Shown here: piece after piece, positions 56,325-64,000 of the stretch | Position numbering within the stretch: position 1 is the stretch's first letter | Layout of the letters: every line of letters begins with the position of its first letter | DNA from: Ophiura sarsii | Lineage: Eukaryota; Echinodermata; Ophiuroidea; Amphilepidida; Ophiuridae | Length of the DNA: 64,000 nt | Direction of reading: 5' to 3' | Assembly (NCBI GenBank): GCA_035610835.1 | Contig: CM069449.1 | Span: 43,110,768 to 43,174,767 of the forward strand | The notes under the pieces: model-generated | The model's input: only the letters and a program-made list of their open reading frames with translations | Databases searched by the model: none | Told to the model about the DNA's origin: nothing | Program-made: the position numbers and the translations under genes

Positions 56325-56396
56325 ATGGGGAGGGGGGAGTTTCAAAGGTAGGGGAGGGGAGGGGAGGGGAAGGAGAGGGAGAGGGATAAGGGAGTC
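56325..56396 (+). repeat. G-run/purine tract beside an Ets splice donor
   Basis: GGGGAGGGGGGAG and four or more GGGGA units (56354-56375) followed by GGAGAGGGAGAGGG lie 30-100 bp inside the intron from the donor at 56426. The plus strand could form G-quadruplexes. In the transcript it is a C/U-rich tract. Confidence 0.85.
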
Positions 56397-56426
56397 AGAA
56401 GCATGCCAAAGGGCATCAATATTTAC

Positions 56427-56636
56427 CTGAATAGCCAGCTAACACTGCGGCTGGGATCACTGGGTTGGGTTGAACTTCGTGGGCGCTTTGTGGGGGGGAG
56501 GTGGATCTTGATGAGGGGGGTCTCATACCAATGAGGTCTGTACTTGAACAGCTATCGGACAGAGATTTACACATGGGAACTTGCTGGTAGCCTGCTGTAT
56601 TACTGCCATCAAAACTATCAAATGAACCGTACTGAC
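56427..56636 (-). CDS. ets1/2-like: Ets1/2-like gene, internal exon (Ser-rich and inhibitory region)
   Basis: A 210-nt exon, phase 1 at both ends, encodes (G)QYGSFDSFDGSNTAGYQQVP, a serine-rich segment with SLSDSCSSTDLIG and SSRSTSPPQS, and ends NPVIPAAVLAGYSG. The last motif equals the first inhibitory helix of vertebrate Ets1 just before the ETS domain. YGSFDSF corresponds to the YDSFDSEDY segment there. The acceptor is CCACTCAG|GT and the donor G|GTAAAT. A second AG four bases on would break the frame. TSPP is a possible proline-directed kinase site. The serine-rich stretch recalls the autoinhibitory region that is regulated by phosphorylation in Ets1. Confidence 0.93.
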
Positions 56637-59118
56637 CTGAGTGGAGAAAACAAAGTGGAAACAAATATAGAATTAGATACATTGTGCTAAAGACTTATTT
56701 TATTTATCTATTGTGAGAAGGACAAAAAGTATGATTAGGCAACTACAAAAACATGTGTTCTACGGACAAAACGGACCCTGGACCTCTCAGGTAGGGTCGG
56801 TCGGTCAGGGCTGTTTTTGTTATATTATTTTCTTCACAATTTTCTTAAATATTTTGGTGAAAATTCAACAATTTCCAAAGTTTTCAACAATAAAATGTGG
56901 TTTGTTTTGTTTTTAAATCAAATTAAACAACATTTGGTCGGTCTAGCCTGTAGGACAGTGTGTTTTTCTCCACTTATATAATCTGATGTAAGAAGGACCG
57001 AAAGTATAATGATCACACAATTTCTATTGAAATGAATGAAAATGTCAAAAAACACAAAAATAACTGAAATAAATATATTATGATTCAAGAAATGTTGACA
57101 AATTATGAGATAACTGACCCCTGATTTAATGTATGATGCGTAATATAAAAATATATCACTGAATGTGATTAGTCAGAACCGTTGCCATGTTAACCAGCTT
57201 TACTCCCTGGCAGAAAGCCATGAACTGTGGGGGATTAAAGGGGGATTGGAGATAGTCGGCCATGTTGAATTTTAAAACTCTTTGGACTGCCACAAAATCT
57301 TGATAGTTCAACAACAACTGCACTGAAGTGTGTGCACTGGTTAAATTTGGAGGCGAAAATTATAATTTTGTGAGGTTGGGAGGAAAGCAAAGCAAATATT
57401 GCACACCATCTCTATGCCTTATACGGTGATTAGCCATAGCAGCTAGCTAGTACTATTAGTTGTTTCAACTAGGTTTTTATATTTAACCAGTTCCCAGTCT
57501 TGATTTGTGACCTTCAGACAATTTAGTAGGATAATTGGAGATTTTCAGCCATATTGAATGTGAAAATAGTTGTCTGCGATAAAGAAAAGCAACGATTTGC
57601 AATTACTCTGTTGGTTATCAATATCATGTAAACAAAAACAACCGGTTTCCAGTTTCCGTGCATTTTCAGACCACCTATCAGTCACAATTTAATCTTGTCG
57701 GAGCGACGCAAGACAACAACACTGTTAACTGCACAGAATTCAACAAAACTGATGTCATTGAATCGATTCAAAAGTGGAAGGAAATCATTTACAGTTTTAA
57801 GCCATAACTACCTCTCATAAAGTGAGTCAACACTGCCATAAAGAGCCCAATTGGGCTAAATGTTGATGCCTGAACAATGCTTTACAAATACGATTGGGCT
57901 GCTGTTCACGCTCAAACAATGCTTGAAATTGTCATTATTGTGAATTGTGCTACTTTTGGTCAATTCCAGTCTGGCAATGGATATCATGTATAAAGGGGCT
58001 ACTTTTTTACGCTTATTTGTCTAATTGGGCTAATTTTTCTAGCATCATTGTGTAAGCTTAATGGATGTTGTTTTATGAATGGGAAACGGCGCTTGCAAGC
58101 ATACAGCTTACATTACTCAACTTAAAGTATGCCTTTGCTTGCTCAGTGACGGGGCAAGGGTATTTTATAGCGCGTAAATACACACGAACAGGAAGCCATA
58201 TGAGCCACATCGGAAGCCAGCAACCAGGAAAGTGATCGTGACGTCATATCCTCTATAGACCTACTTACTATGTGTCCCATACTGGCTAGGGTCATGATGA
58301 GGGATGTGCCATTTCACTCTGAGGGGTGAAAGTTGAGGGGAAACAATTCGAAATAGTACCAGCTCAATTTTTATCCAACGTGGTCAACATAATATTTCTT
58401 CTTTATGATTGAGCATGCAAATGTGGTCACTAATGGGACAAGAGTATGCTTTTTCATAAAATGGAAACACTTTCCCCCCCCTTTTTGTAAACATTTTCAA
58501 CCGCCTCCCCTTCCCTCTTTCCCCTCGGAAGGTAATCGATTTAACCTTAAAATAAGATCCTATCCACATGGTTACGATTTTAAAATAGCTGTACAAGCCA
58601 GCGATGCTACTGTCCAAAATTAGAACATTTTAATGAATTAGTTTGTGATGCTTACCTGGCAAAGTTTAAGCACACCAGATTCATGTTTTGAATTAGTTGT
58701 GGTATGTAATGTCATGTGTAAAATATGTATATACACTGTGATCAAAAAACATGTACAAATGTTGGTTCTATTTTCTTTATGTTAGACCACTACTATTTTG
58801 CTGTTCAGGTTAGACTAATAAGCCATTAACAACAACATGATATTTTTAGGATATCATTTCAATGCCAACTTCTGAGGATTGAGATATAATACAGAAAGTT
58901 TTCACAGAAACAATGTAGGTGTGTATCACCGCGGAAGCAACACTGACTTTATTCAGATCAAACCAACACCAAATCTCCCATGCATGGTTATAGTATATAG
59001 ATACTACCCACAATGAAAAGGTGACTGTTTAGTGAGATTGTTGAATTTGTAGCTACGTCTCCACTTTTCTCTATTTACTAAGACAAAGTACTTGATAAAA
59101 TTTGACCTGCCGATCTAT

Positions 59119-59362
59119 CCCGGGGGAGGGGTACTCAAATTATATTTTGACAGGGGAGGTTTGAAATCCTGACCCTCAAAATTGCAAATTTGATGTGTTT
59201 TTTCCCCACGATTTGAGACCCATGTTTGGGGGATGTGTTCGCCATTTGGTACCCATGTTCTGGGTTTTTCCATTGCAAATCATATTTTTCGCAAAAATGC
59301 AACCCATTACAGCTGCACATACCCTGTATACCATATGTGAGTACCACACCCCCACCCCCCGG
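59119..59362. mobile_element. G-tract-ended repeat, shorter variant
   Basis: It opens CCCGGGGGAGGGGTACTC and closes ATGTGAGTACCACACCCC...CCCCCCGG. The layout matches 42711-43047 (G-tract, GTACTC, body with GACCCATGTTTGGGGGATGT, GAGTAC, C-tract) but the body sequence differs. It lies within an Ets intron. Confidence 0.7.
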
Positions 59363-59845
59363 ACATCTACGTACACATTGACACAGACAGACAGGATCTA
59401 TCTAGGCCAATCTATTATCTGCTCCAGTCGTCGTCATAGATGGCAAAGTTACGTCAATACAGACTATTTTTTGCCCACAGTATCTAAATCAGACTATACT
59501 ACTCGCACTTTATCCACAGAACGACCTTCCATGAGTCAATGTGTTTTGGTTTCAGAACAAAATTTCAGATCATTGTTACGCAGATATAAGAACTTAATAG
59601 AACAATGAGCATATATAATCAGTTTCACCACCTTTCGTTTTTGTTTGTTAGTTTTAAAAACAAAATGTCGATGCTCACATTAAAGTCGAGTAGCAAAATG
59701 TAAATTCAATATATTCACATTTTCAGCAATATGAAGGTATACAATATATTAAATACAAGAAATTAAAAAAAATTAGCTAAAAACTCAAACGAAAGAAACC
59801 CTGACAGTAGGGTTTAAAATGCTTGTACTCGTACTTTAATGTGAG

Positions 59846-59883
59846 CATTGGCATTCTGTTTAAAATACCCAACAGCCATGACG
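59846..59883. repeat. Partial duplicate of the adjacent exon end
   Basis: ATTCTGTTTAAAATACCCAA and CAGCCATGACGG repeat, at about 80% identity, the exon segment ATTCTGTTGGAAATACCCAA and CGGCCGAGACGG at 59945-59976. It starts about 95 bp downstream of it in transcript order, inside the intron. Confidence 0.75.
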
Positions 59884-59929
59884 GGGAACAGAGAAGAGGG
59901 GGCCTACCTACAGTACAATCAATATTTAC

Positions 59930-60241
59930 CTTTGAAGCCATTAGTATTCTGTTGGAAATACCCAACGGCCGAGACGGCGGCGGGATCAAACATCATCGGG
60001 TTGTTATAGAACTCTGGCGTGGCTGCCTCCAAGTAGTTGCTAGAGCTCGTCGGCGACGATTCCAGGCTGTAGTAGTCTGAGCTGCTGCTAGCGGCATCGC
60101 CCTCCTGTTTGATGAGAATATCCTCCGCATTGAACTCATTGAGTGTCTGTAGTGACTCGGACACCGAGAACAGAGCGCCATCGCTGAATGTAGACTGGGG
60201 TGTGGACACGGGGACGGCTTGGGGTTGTTCTACGTTGAATC
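59930..60241 (-). CDS. ets1/2-like: Ets1/2-like gene, internal exon (transactivation/linker region)
   Basis: A 312-nt exon, phase 1 at both ends, encodes FNVEQPQAVPVSTPQSTFSD, GALFSVSESLQTLNEFNAED, ILIKQEGDAASSSSDYYSLE and a tail ending GYFQQNTNGFK. ILIKQE is a sumoylation-type site (psi-K-x-E) equivalent to the IKQE of vertebrate Ets1. The low-complexity Ser/Thr/Pro/Gln content fits the poorly conserved transactivation region between the Pointed and ETS domains. The acceptor is TTTTGACAG and the donor AAAG|GTAAAT. Assignment rests on frame continuity with the downstream exons, which is exact. Confidence 0.88.
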
Positions 60242-60724
60242 CTGTCAAAATTAGAAGTGGAACAATGGTAGAAAATGGAAACCGTTAGAATTAGTTGAAG
60301 TTTAAAACTTTAGAGGAGGGTCAAGTGTGCAATTTCAATAGACATTATGTAAGTGCTGAGACTAAGAAACATGTTTAAAAGTTTGTTTGATTGTTTGTTT
60401 ACATGGTCGGTTTGTATGGACACATGCTTGGGCCCTGATGGGACCAGATTTGAGCCAAGTTTGTTTCAAGTTATGGACCATCCAATGAGTCCATCATTTG
60501 AAATGGCGTCTAAAATGTCAAAGTGTCAAAGTACACTTTACAAAAGAAGAAAAAATGTAAAATCAAAATAAAGCTATAAGTTCCAAAGTGGGGGCATCTA
60601 TGACTGAGAATTCATAGAAAAAACATATAAAAACATATTTTGAACTTGTACAAATATTTTGAAGACAAAATTGTGACAAAATATGTTTTAAAAAAAACAA
60701 GAAATGCACCTAACCGCCACTCAC
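60242..60724 (-). other. Ets1/2-like intron
   Basis: 483-bp intron from donor G|GTGAGT (60724 downward) to acceptor TTTTGACAG (60242 upward). No other feature is seen. Confidence 0.7.
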
Positions 60725-60787
60725 CAAAGTCCAATTCCATCCCTGGTCTGCTGAGATAGCGTGATTCCCCATGACAAAACATGAGTG
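60725..60787 (-). CDS. ets1/2-like: Ets1/2-like gene, putative 63-nt exon
   Basis: Between acceptor TATACAG and donor G|GTGAGT the frame reads (A)LMFCHGESRYLSRPGMELDF. Both ends are phase 1, so it joins the next exon in frame (DF-G-FNVEQ). The ESRY word parallels PESRYTSDYF, which follows the Pointed domain in vertebrate Ets1. The match is short, so this exon is likely rather than certain. An alternative acceptor (CTATCTCAG) would shorten it and shift the phase. Upstream exons, including the Pointed domain and start codon, are not in the window. Confidence 0.65.
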
Positions 60788-61760
60788 CTGTATAATTACA
60801 CACTTCCTATTTACCCCCTTGTGACCCCACAGGTGCTCACACACCGGTATAATGTCGAGGATGTCCTTGGTAGCTTATTCCTACGTATGTTATGCACATA
60901 CAACCCGCAAACATTCAGGAAACCAGCCAAACCAATCAAGACCACTGCACAACTGAAACTCTTTTTTTTGATGAGCTGTTTCAAGATGCGTCAAAAAACA
61001 ATGATATGTAACTATGACGCTGCGATAGGATAGACACACAAAAACAGACTACACCATGATGCAAATGATGAAATAATCCATAGCTGGGCTGGCAAAAATT
61101 CAAAAATCTGTTTGTCAAAATTAATCCCTGTACTTTTCTCTTAAACAGTCAGACGAGATATTGCACTCCAGGTAACAGACAAACTCAAACGTGTGGCATG
61201 GCTCCAATTTTGTATCCAAATCGACAAGATTCTTGTTGACGATCTTATCTGCTCGTTAAATATCAACCGCAATTGTTACACCGTCCTATGTGTCGAATAC
61301 ATCATCAATTTGTTGCAGAAAGTGCAATATTTCTCCAAAATCACGATAGTAGTAGTACTCCTCTATTCCAGTATGGCAATAAAATCAACCCTAAACTGGT
61401 GTATCATTCACCAAACATATTTCAAACTTCTTTTTTTTTAACAATTGAAAACTTTTTTGATGTTTCTCTCCCAATTCCACACACTCCTTCTTCAGCGGTG
61501 GACAATGGCTAAATGTGATATAATAAAACCCATTGGTGTAGCAATCCATGACCATTGGTGCCCTGCAATGCTATTGGCTACCCATGGGTTTATCTTTCCA
61601 TACCAACCAGTCCTTCATTATGACGTACAGGAAACTAGGTGGAAACTGGCTACCAGTTCAACAAGTGTGCCCAGACAAGATACCAAGATCACTGTAAGCC
61701 ACACCTTGCCACCCAATTATAACGTTATTAAGAACAAGGAAGTGGATCATTTGGAAGGCT

Positions 61761-61990
61761 AAGACAATAGATTGGGACCAAATCTTTTGTTAGGGGGGTG
61801 ATATCGAGGGATTTGGCAACCTTTTCGATCCTTTGGGAGGATAAGATTAATAGACCGAGGCAAAATCTATTGTTTGGGAGTGATATCGAGGGATTTGGCA
61901 ACATTTCGATTATTTGAGAGGATAAGACAATAGATTGGGCATGTTGGGGAATAGGGGTGATATCAAGGAAGATTTGGCAACACTGGATTG
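61761..61990. repeat. About 81-bp tandem repeat, three copies
   Basis: The units share AAGA.AATAGA and GATATCGAGGGATTTGGCAA (61801, 61881, and a diverged GATATCAAGGAAGATTTGGC near 61959). Confidence 0.85.
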
Positions 61991-62141
61991 GTAGACACAT
62001 CCTGACTGATTTCCTGATGTGGTGGTTAGTGGATTGATTTTCAACAGATATAATTGGTTCAGGTTTGAAGTTGATAGTTTAATCACCTTCTGACAGCTTG
62101 CCATTGTCCTGCTATGGATGGGCTGACCATGACTAACTTTG

Positions 62142-62645
62142 CCCTCTAGCAACTGTGTTGTAATGTCTATCATTGGGCATTATTGGTGTACATGTACACA
62201 TGGGATAGATTTGCCCTCTAGCAACTGTGCTCTTTAGTCTATCATTGGGCATTATTGGTGTGCACATGGATACTTTGCCTTCTAGCAACTGTGCTCTTTA
62301 GGCTATCATTGGGCATTATTGGTGTGCACATGGAATAGCTTTGCCTTTTGGGGAACTGTGCTGCCATGTCTATCATTGAACACATTGCTGAACAAATGGA
62401 TGAGTGTAACCCTATAGCAACCGTGTTTGTAATGTCTTTAACTAGACACATTGCTGTACAAATGGATTAAACTGGCCTTCTAAGAAATGTACTGCTCTGC
62501 CTATAGATACAAGTCCACACATGGATTAACTTTACCCTCTAGCCACTATGCAATAGGCCTTATCAGTAGCCATAACCTTAACCCTCTGGGCTACGGTATA
62601 GATATCAGCTATGCTGCGATGGTATTCTAGCAACTGTGTTGTTCT
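62142..62645. repeat. About 66-bp minisatellite, seven or more units
   Basis: GCCCTCTAGCAACTGTG recurs with divergence at 62142, 62210, 62277, 62343, 62409, 62474, 62539 and finally 62627. Between them stands CTATCATTGGGCATTATTGG in the better-kept units. Confidence 0.85.
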
Positions 62646-63126
62646 GCTTTCATCAGATATCACAAGAAACAAAACAAAACCTCTGTTGCTCTCTACTGAT
62701 TTCGAGCCTTCATTAAACTTGTTGTTGAAACAAAATTGATATGAAATACCTTTCTCATTTCCCCGTTATCACCTACACACACATACAGTTGAACACTGCA
62801 CTCTCACAATGAGATTGTGCACAACAACCTCAACATATTTATCAGACGGTGCTATTGAATTGAGCAACTGAAACTGGACGGGTGCATCACTACTCCGGTG
62901 CTCCTTTTACAGCAGGAAACATCCATTCAGATCCATTAACCTCATTATCAAATGATTGGGTAAACTAGGTTTCAAATGGTGTCATGTTGACCAATTCATA
63001 TTCTAAACCACAAAAGATGTTTCTATTTTAAATGTCTTATGGAAGGAAGGAAGAGACACATCCTAAAATCAACCCACGCACCCATGCTAACAATATTTTC
63101 ATACATCAACAAATAATATGATGTTA

Positions 63127-63342
63127 ACACTTTCCACGCGGCAGGCGTCTGCAGACGACATTACAAAATGTCACAAAATGTTTTAAAAATGTCAACATTA
63201 TTGAATTTCATTACCATATTTGGAATCACCATGAGAAATGCATTGAAATAAGTACAAACATAATAATAATTTTGACATTTTTGAAACATTTTGTGAAATT
63301 TTGGAGTGTCGTCTGCAGAAGCCTGCCACGTGGAAAGTCTTA
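63127..63342 (+). mobile_element. MITE of the CCACGCGGC family, short copy
   Basis: ACACTTTCCACGCGGCAGGC and GCCTGCCACGTGGAAAGTCT are inverse, and the match extends through GTCTGCAGACGACATTACAAAA. The body matches 37735-37985 and 48307-48560. Confidence 0.9.
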
Positions 63343-63686
63343 AAATAATTATTTTACTTAACAACCTATGGGGGATTTTAAATCGTTTTTTAAAACAATA
63401 AAAGCTTTACCTGCGCTTGGCTACTTATGCAAATCAGTGCGTGGGACGCTTTTTCTCAGAACAATCTTGAGCCGTTGAAATCCAGCGTTAAGTTCATAGC
63501 AAGTTATTAAAGCACGTGCAATGATTATATTCATGAGAACATAGGTTTGAATGTCTGTCTTTATCGTATCCATCGGATTGGTACCATATTGGGCAATAGC
63601 AAAAGTTATCAATGAAAAACTCTGCACCAAATTAGGGCAGTTTTTTTCAAGATCGATTTGTCGATATTGTACCCAATATTGGCACC

Positions 63687-63960
63687 ATATGTGACGTGAT
63701 CAAGCAAAATGAGTTGCATGTCGACAGTTTTGAATTTTGATATATGTCCACCATTCAAAAGCAGGTGAAAAATGCTACAGTATGGTCCAAATCCAAACCC
63801 CACGAAAATCGAACTTCTAGTTTTTAAGTTACAAACAGTACACCAACTGAGAGAAAACAAAGTAAAACCGTAAGAATTGTCACTTCTTTTGACCTATAAC
63901 TCCAAATCAATATTCCTGAGTCCTGACATACGACTCATTCCGCTTGTTCGCGTCACATAT
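63687..63960. mobile_element. MITE, ATATGTGACGTGATCAAG ends
   Basis: ATATGTGACGTGATCAAG at 63687 and TTGTTCGCGTCACATAT ending at 63960 are inverse, with GAGTTGCATGTCGACAG against CCTGACATACGACTC inside. It belongs to the same family as 53437-53694, but the arms have diverged more. Confidence 0.85.
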
Positions 63961-64000
63961 CTGGATAATTGTCAAACATTTTACAAAAAACTCCAAATAA

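Larger units (their letters stand above)
52931..56426 (-). other. Ets1/2-like intron (last)
   Basis: About 3.5 kb bounded by donor GTAAAT (56426 downward) and acceptor TTTCAG (52931 upward). It contains two annotated TIR elements (53437-53694, 55137-55925) and a G-rich tract beside the donor. No further exon is seen. Confidence 0.85.
56637..59929 (-). other. Ets1/2-like intron
   Basis: About 3.3 kb. It contains a possible TIR element near 56745-56975 (GTCGGTCGGTC and GGTCGGTCTAGCC words), a diverged direct repeat (ATTGGAGATAGTCGGCCAT at 57247 and ATTGGAGATTTTCAGCCAT at 57534), an X-box half-type word GTTGCCATGTTAAC at 57181, a CRE palindrome TGACGTCA at 58239-58246, and a G-tract-ended repeat at 59119-59362. 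No additional exon is recognised. Confidence 0.8.
60788..64000 (-). other. Probable upstream Ets1/2-like intron
   Basis: No Pointed-domain exon is recognisable on the minus strand up to the window end. The region holds two tandem repeats (61761-61990, 62142-62645) and two MITEs (63127-63342, 63687-63960). Frames at 61193-61762 and 63421-63860 have no known domain. Confidence 0.6.

Noticed and set aside
61193..61762. Hydrophobic 82-codon and neighbouring frames as an upstream Ets exon or a membrane protein
   Set aside because: They are on the plus strand, opposite to Ets. The sequence shows no Pointed-domain or transporter motif and is interrupted by poly-T.
63161..63860. Minus-strand frames as the missing Pointed-domain exon
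   Set aside because: None contains Pointed-domain features such as the W..VW...EF or LW.HL motifs. Two of the frames run through MITE ends.

Overview
The window is nuclear DNA of a multicellular animal, not of a microbe. It is AT-rich and has spliced exons, an ETS-family transcription factor, a leucine-rich-repeat G-protein-coupled receptor, non-LTR retrotransposon remains, mariner-type elements and dozens of short inverted-repeat elements. The ETS domain is of the Ets1/2 class. The density of element families, the recurring 'taggcctac' words and the single-exon LRR receptor suggest a marine invertebrate deuterostome, probably an echinoderm. This placement is inference, because nothing here fixes the species.

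Layout. 1-757: two abutting inverted-repeat elements. 1093-4674 (minus): an uninterrupted reading frame for a 1193-residue receptor with about 28 LRRs followed by a seven-helix domain. 5236-7473: three near-identical 745-bp tandem units. 8496-13521: a 5-kb element with CACTG ends and arrays of a short palindrome. 14419-14797: a large foldback. 16687-16760: a degenerate tRNA-Asn(GUU)-like sequence. 18893-26892: four broken LINE fragments. 27038-31733: further palindrome-built elements and a 187-bp tandem repeat. 33608-35750: a broken LINE with the reverse transcriptase core. 36334-46809: mariner-type and other TIR elements, one with a relic transposase N-terminus. 46812-52592: the 3' flank of the ETS gene, with several X-box-like motifs. 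52593-60787 (minus): four coding exons of an Ets1/2-type gene. 60788-64000: probably intron of the same gene, with minisatellites and two MITEs.

Only two genes look functional: the receptor and the Ets1/2-like gene. No functional link between them is visible. The Ets exons join in one consistent frame (all visible junctions are phase 1) and end in a complete DNA-binding domain. The Pointed domain and the start codon must lie beyond the right edge.

The most unusual content is a set of four unrelated element families with one architecture. Each has inverted ends (CACTG, CACTC or ACTCT) and an interior made of short palindromes whose sequence is private to that family: AATGATATGCTTTTCT and its inverse, GGTGTCAAATTGACACC, TTTGATCC/GGATCAAA, and GAGTGGAA/TTCCACTC. 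A fifth palindrome, close to TGCTATCTACTGAAGATAGCA, is scattered singly and also forms an array of about nine units. All homology statements rest on reading the sequence, because no database search was possible.
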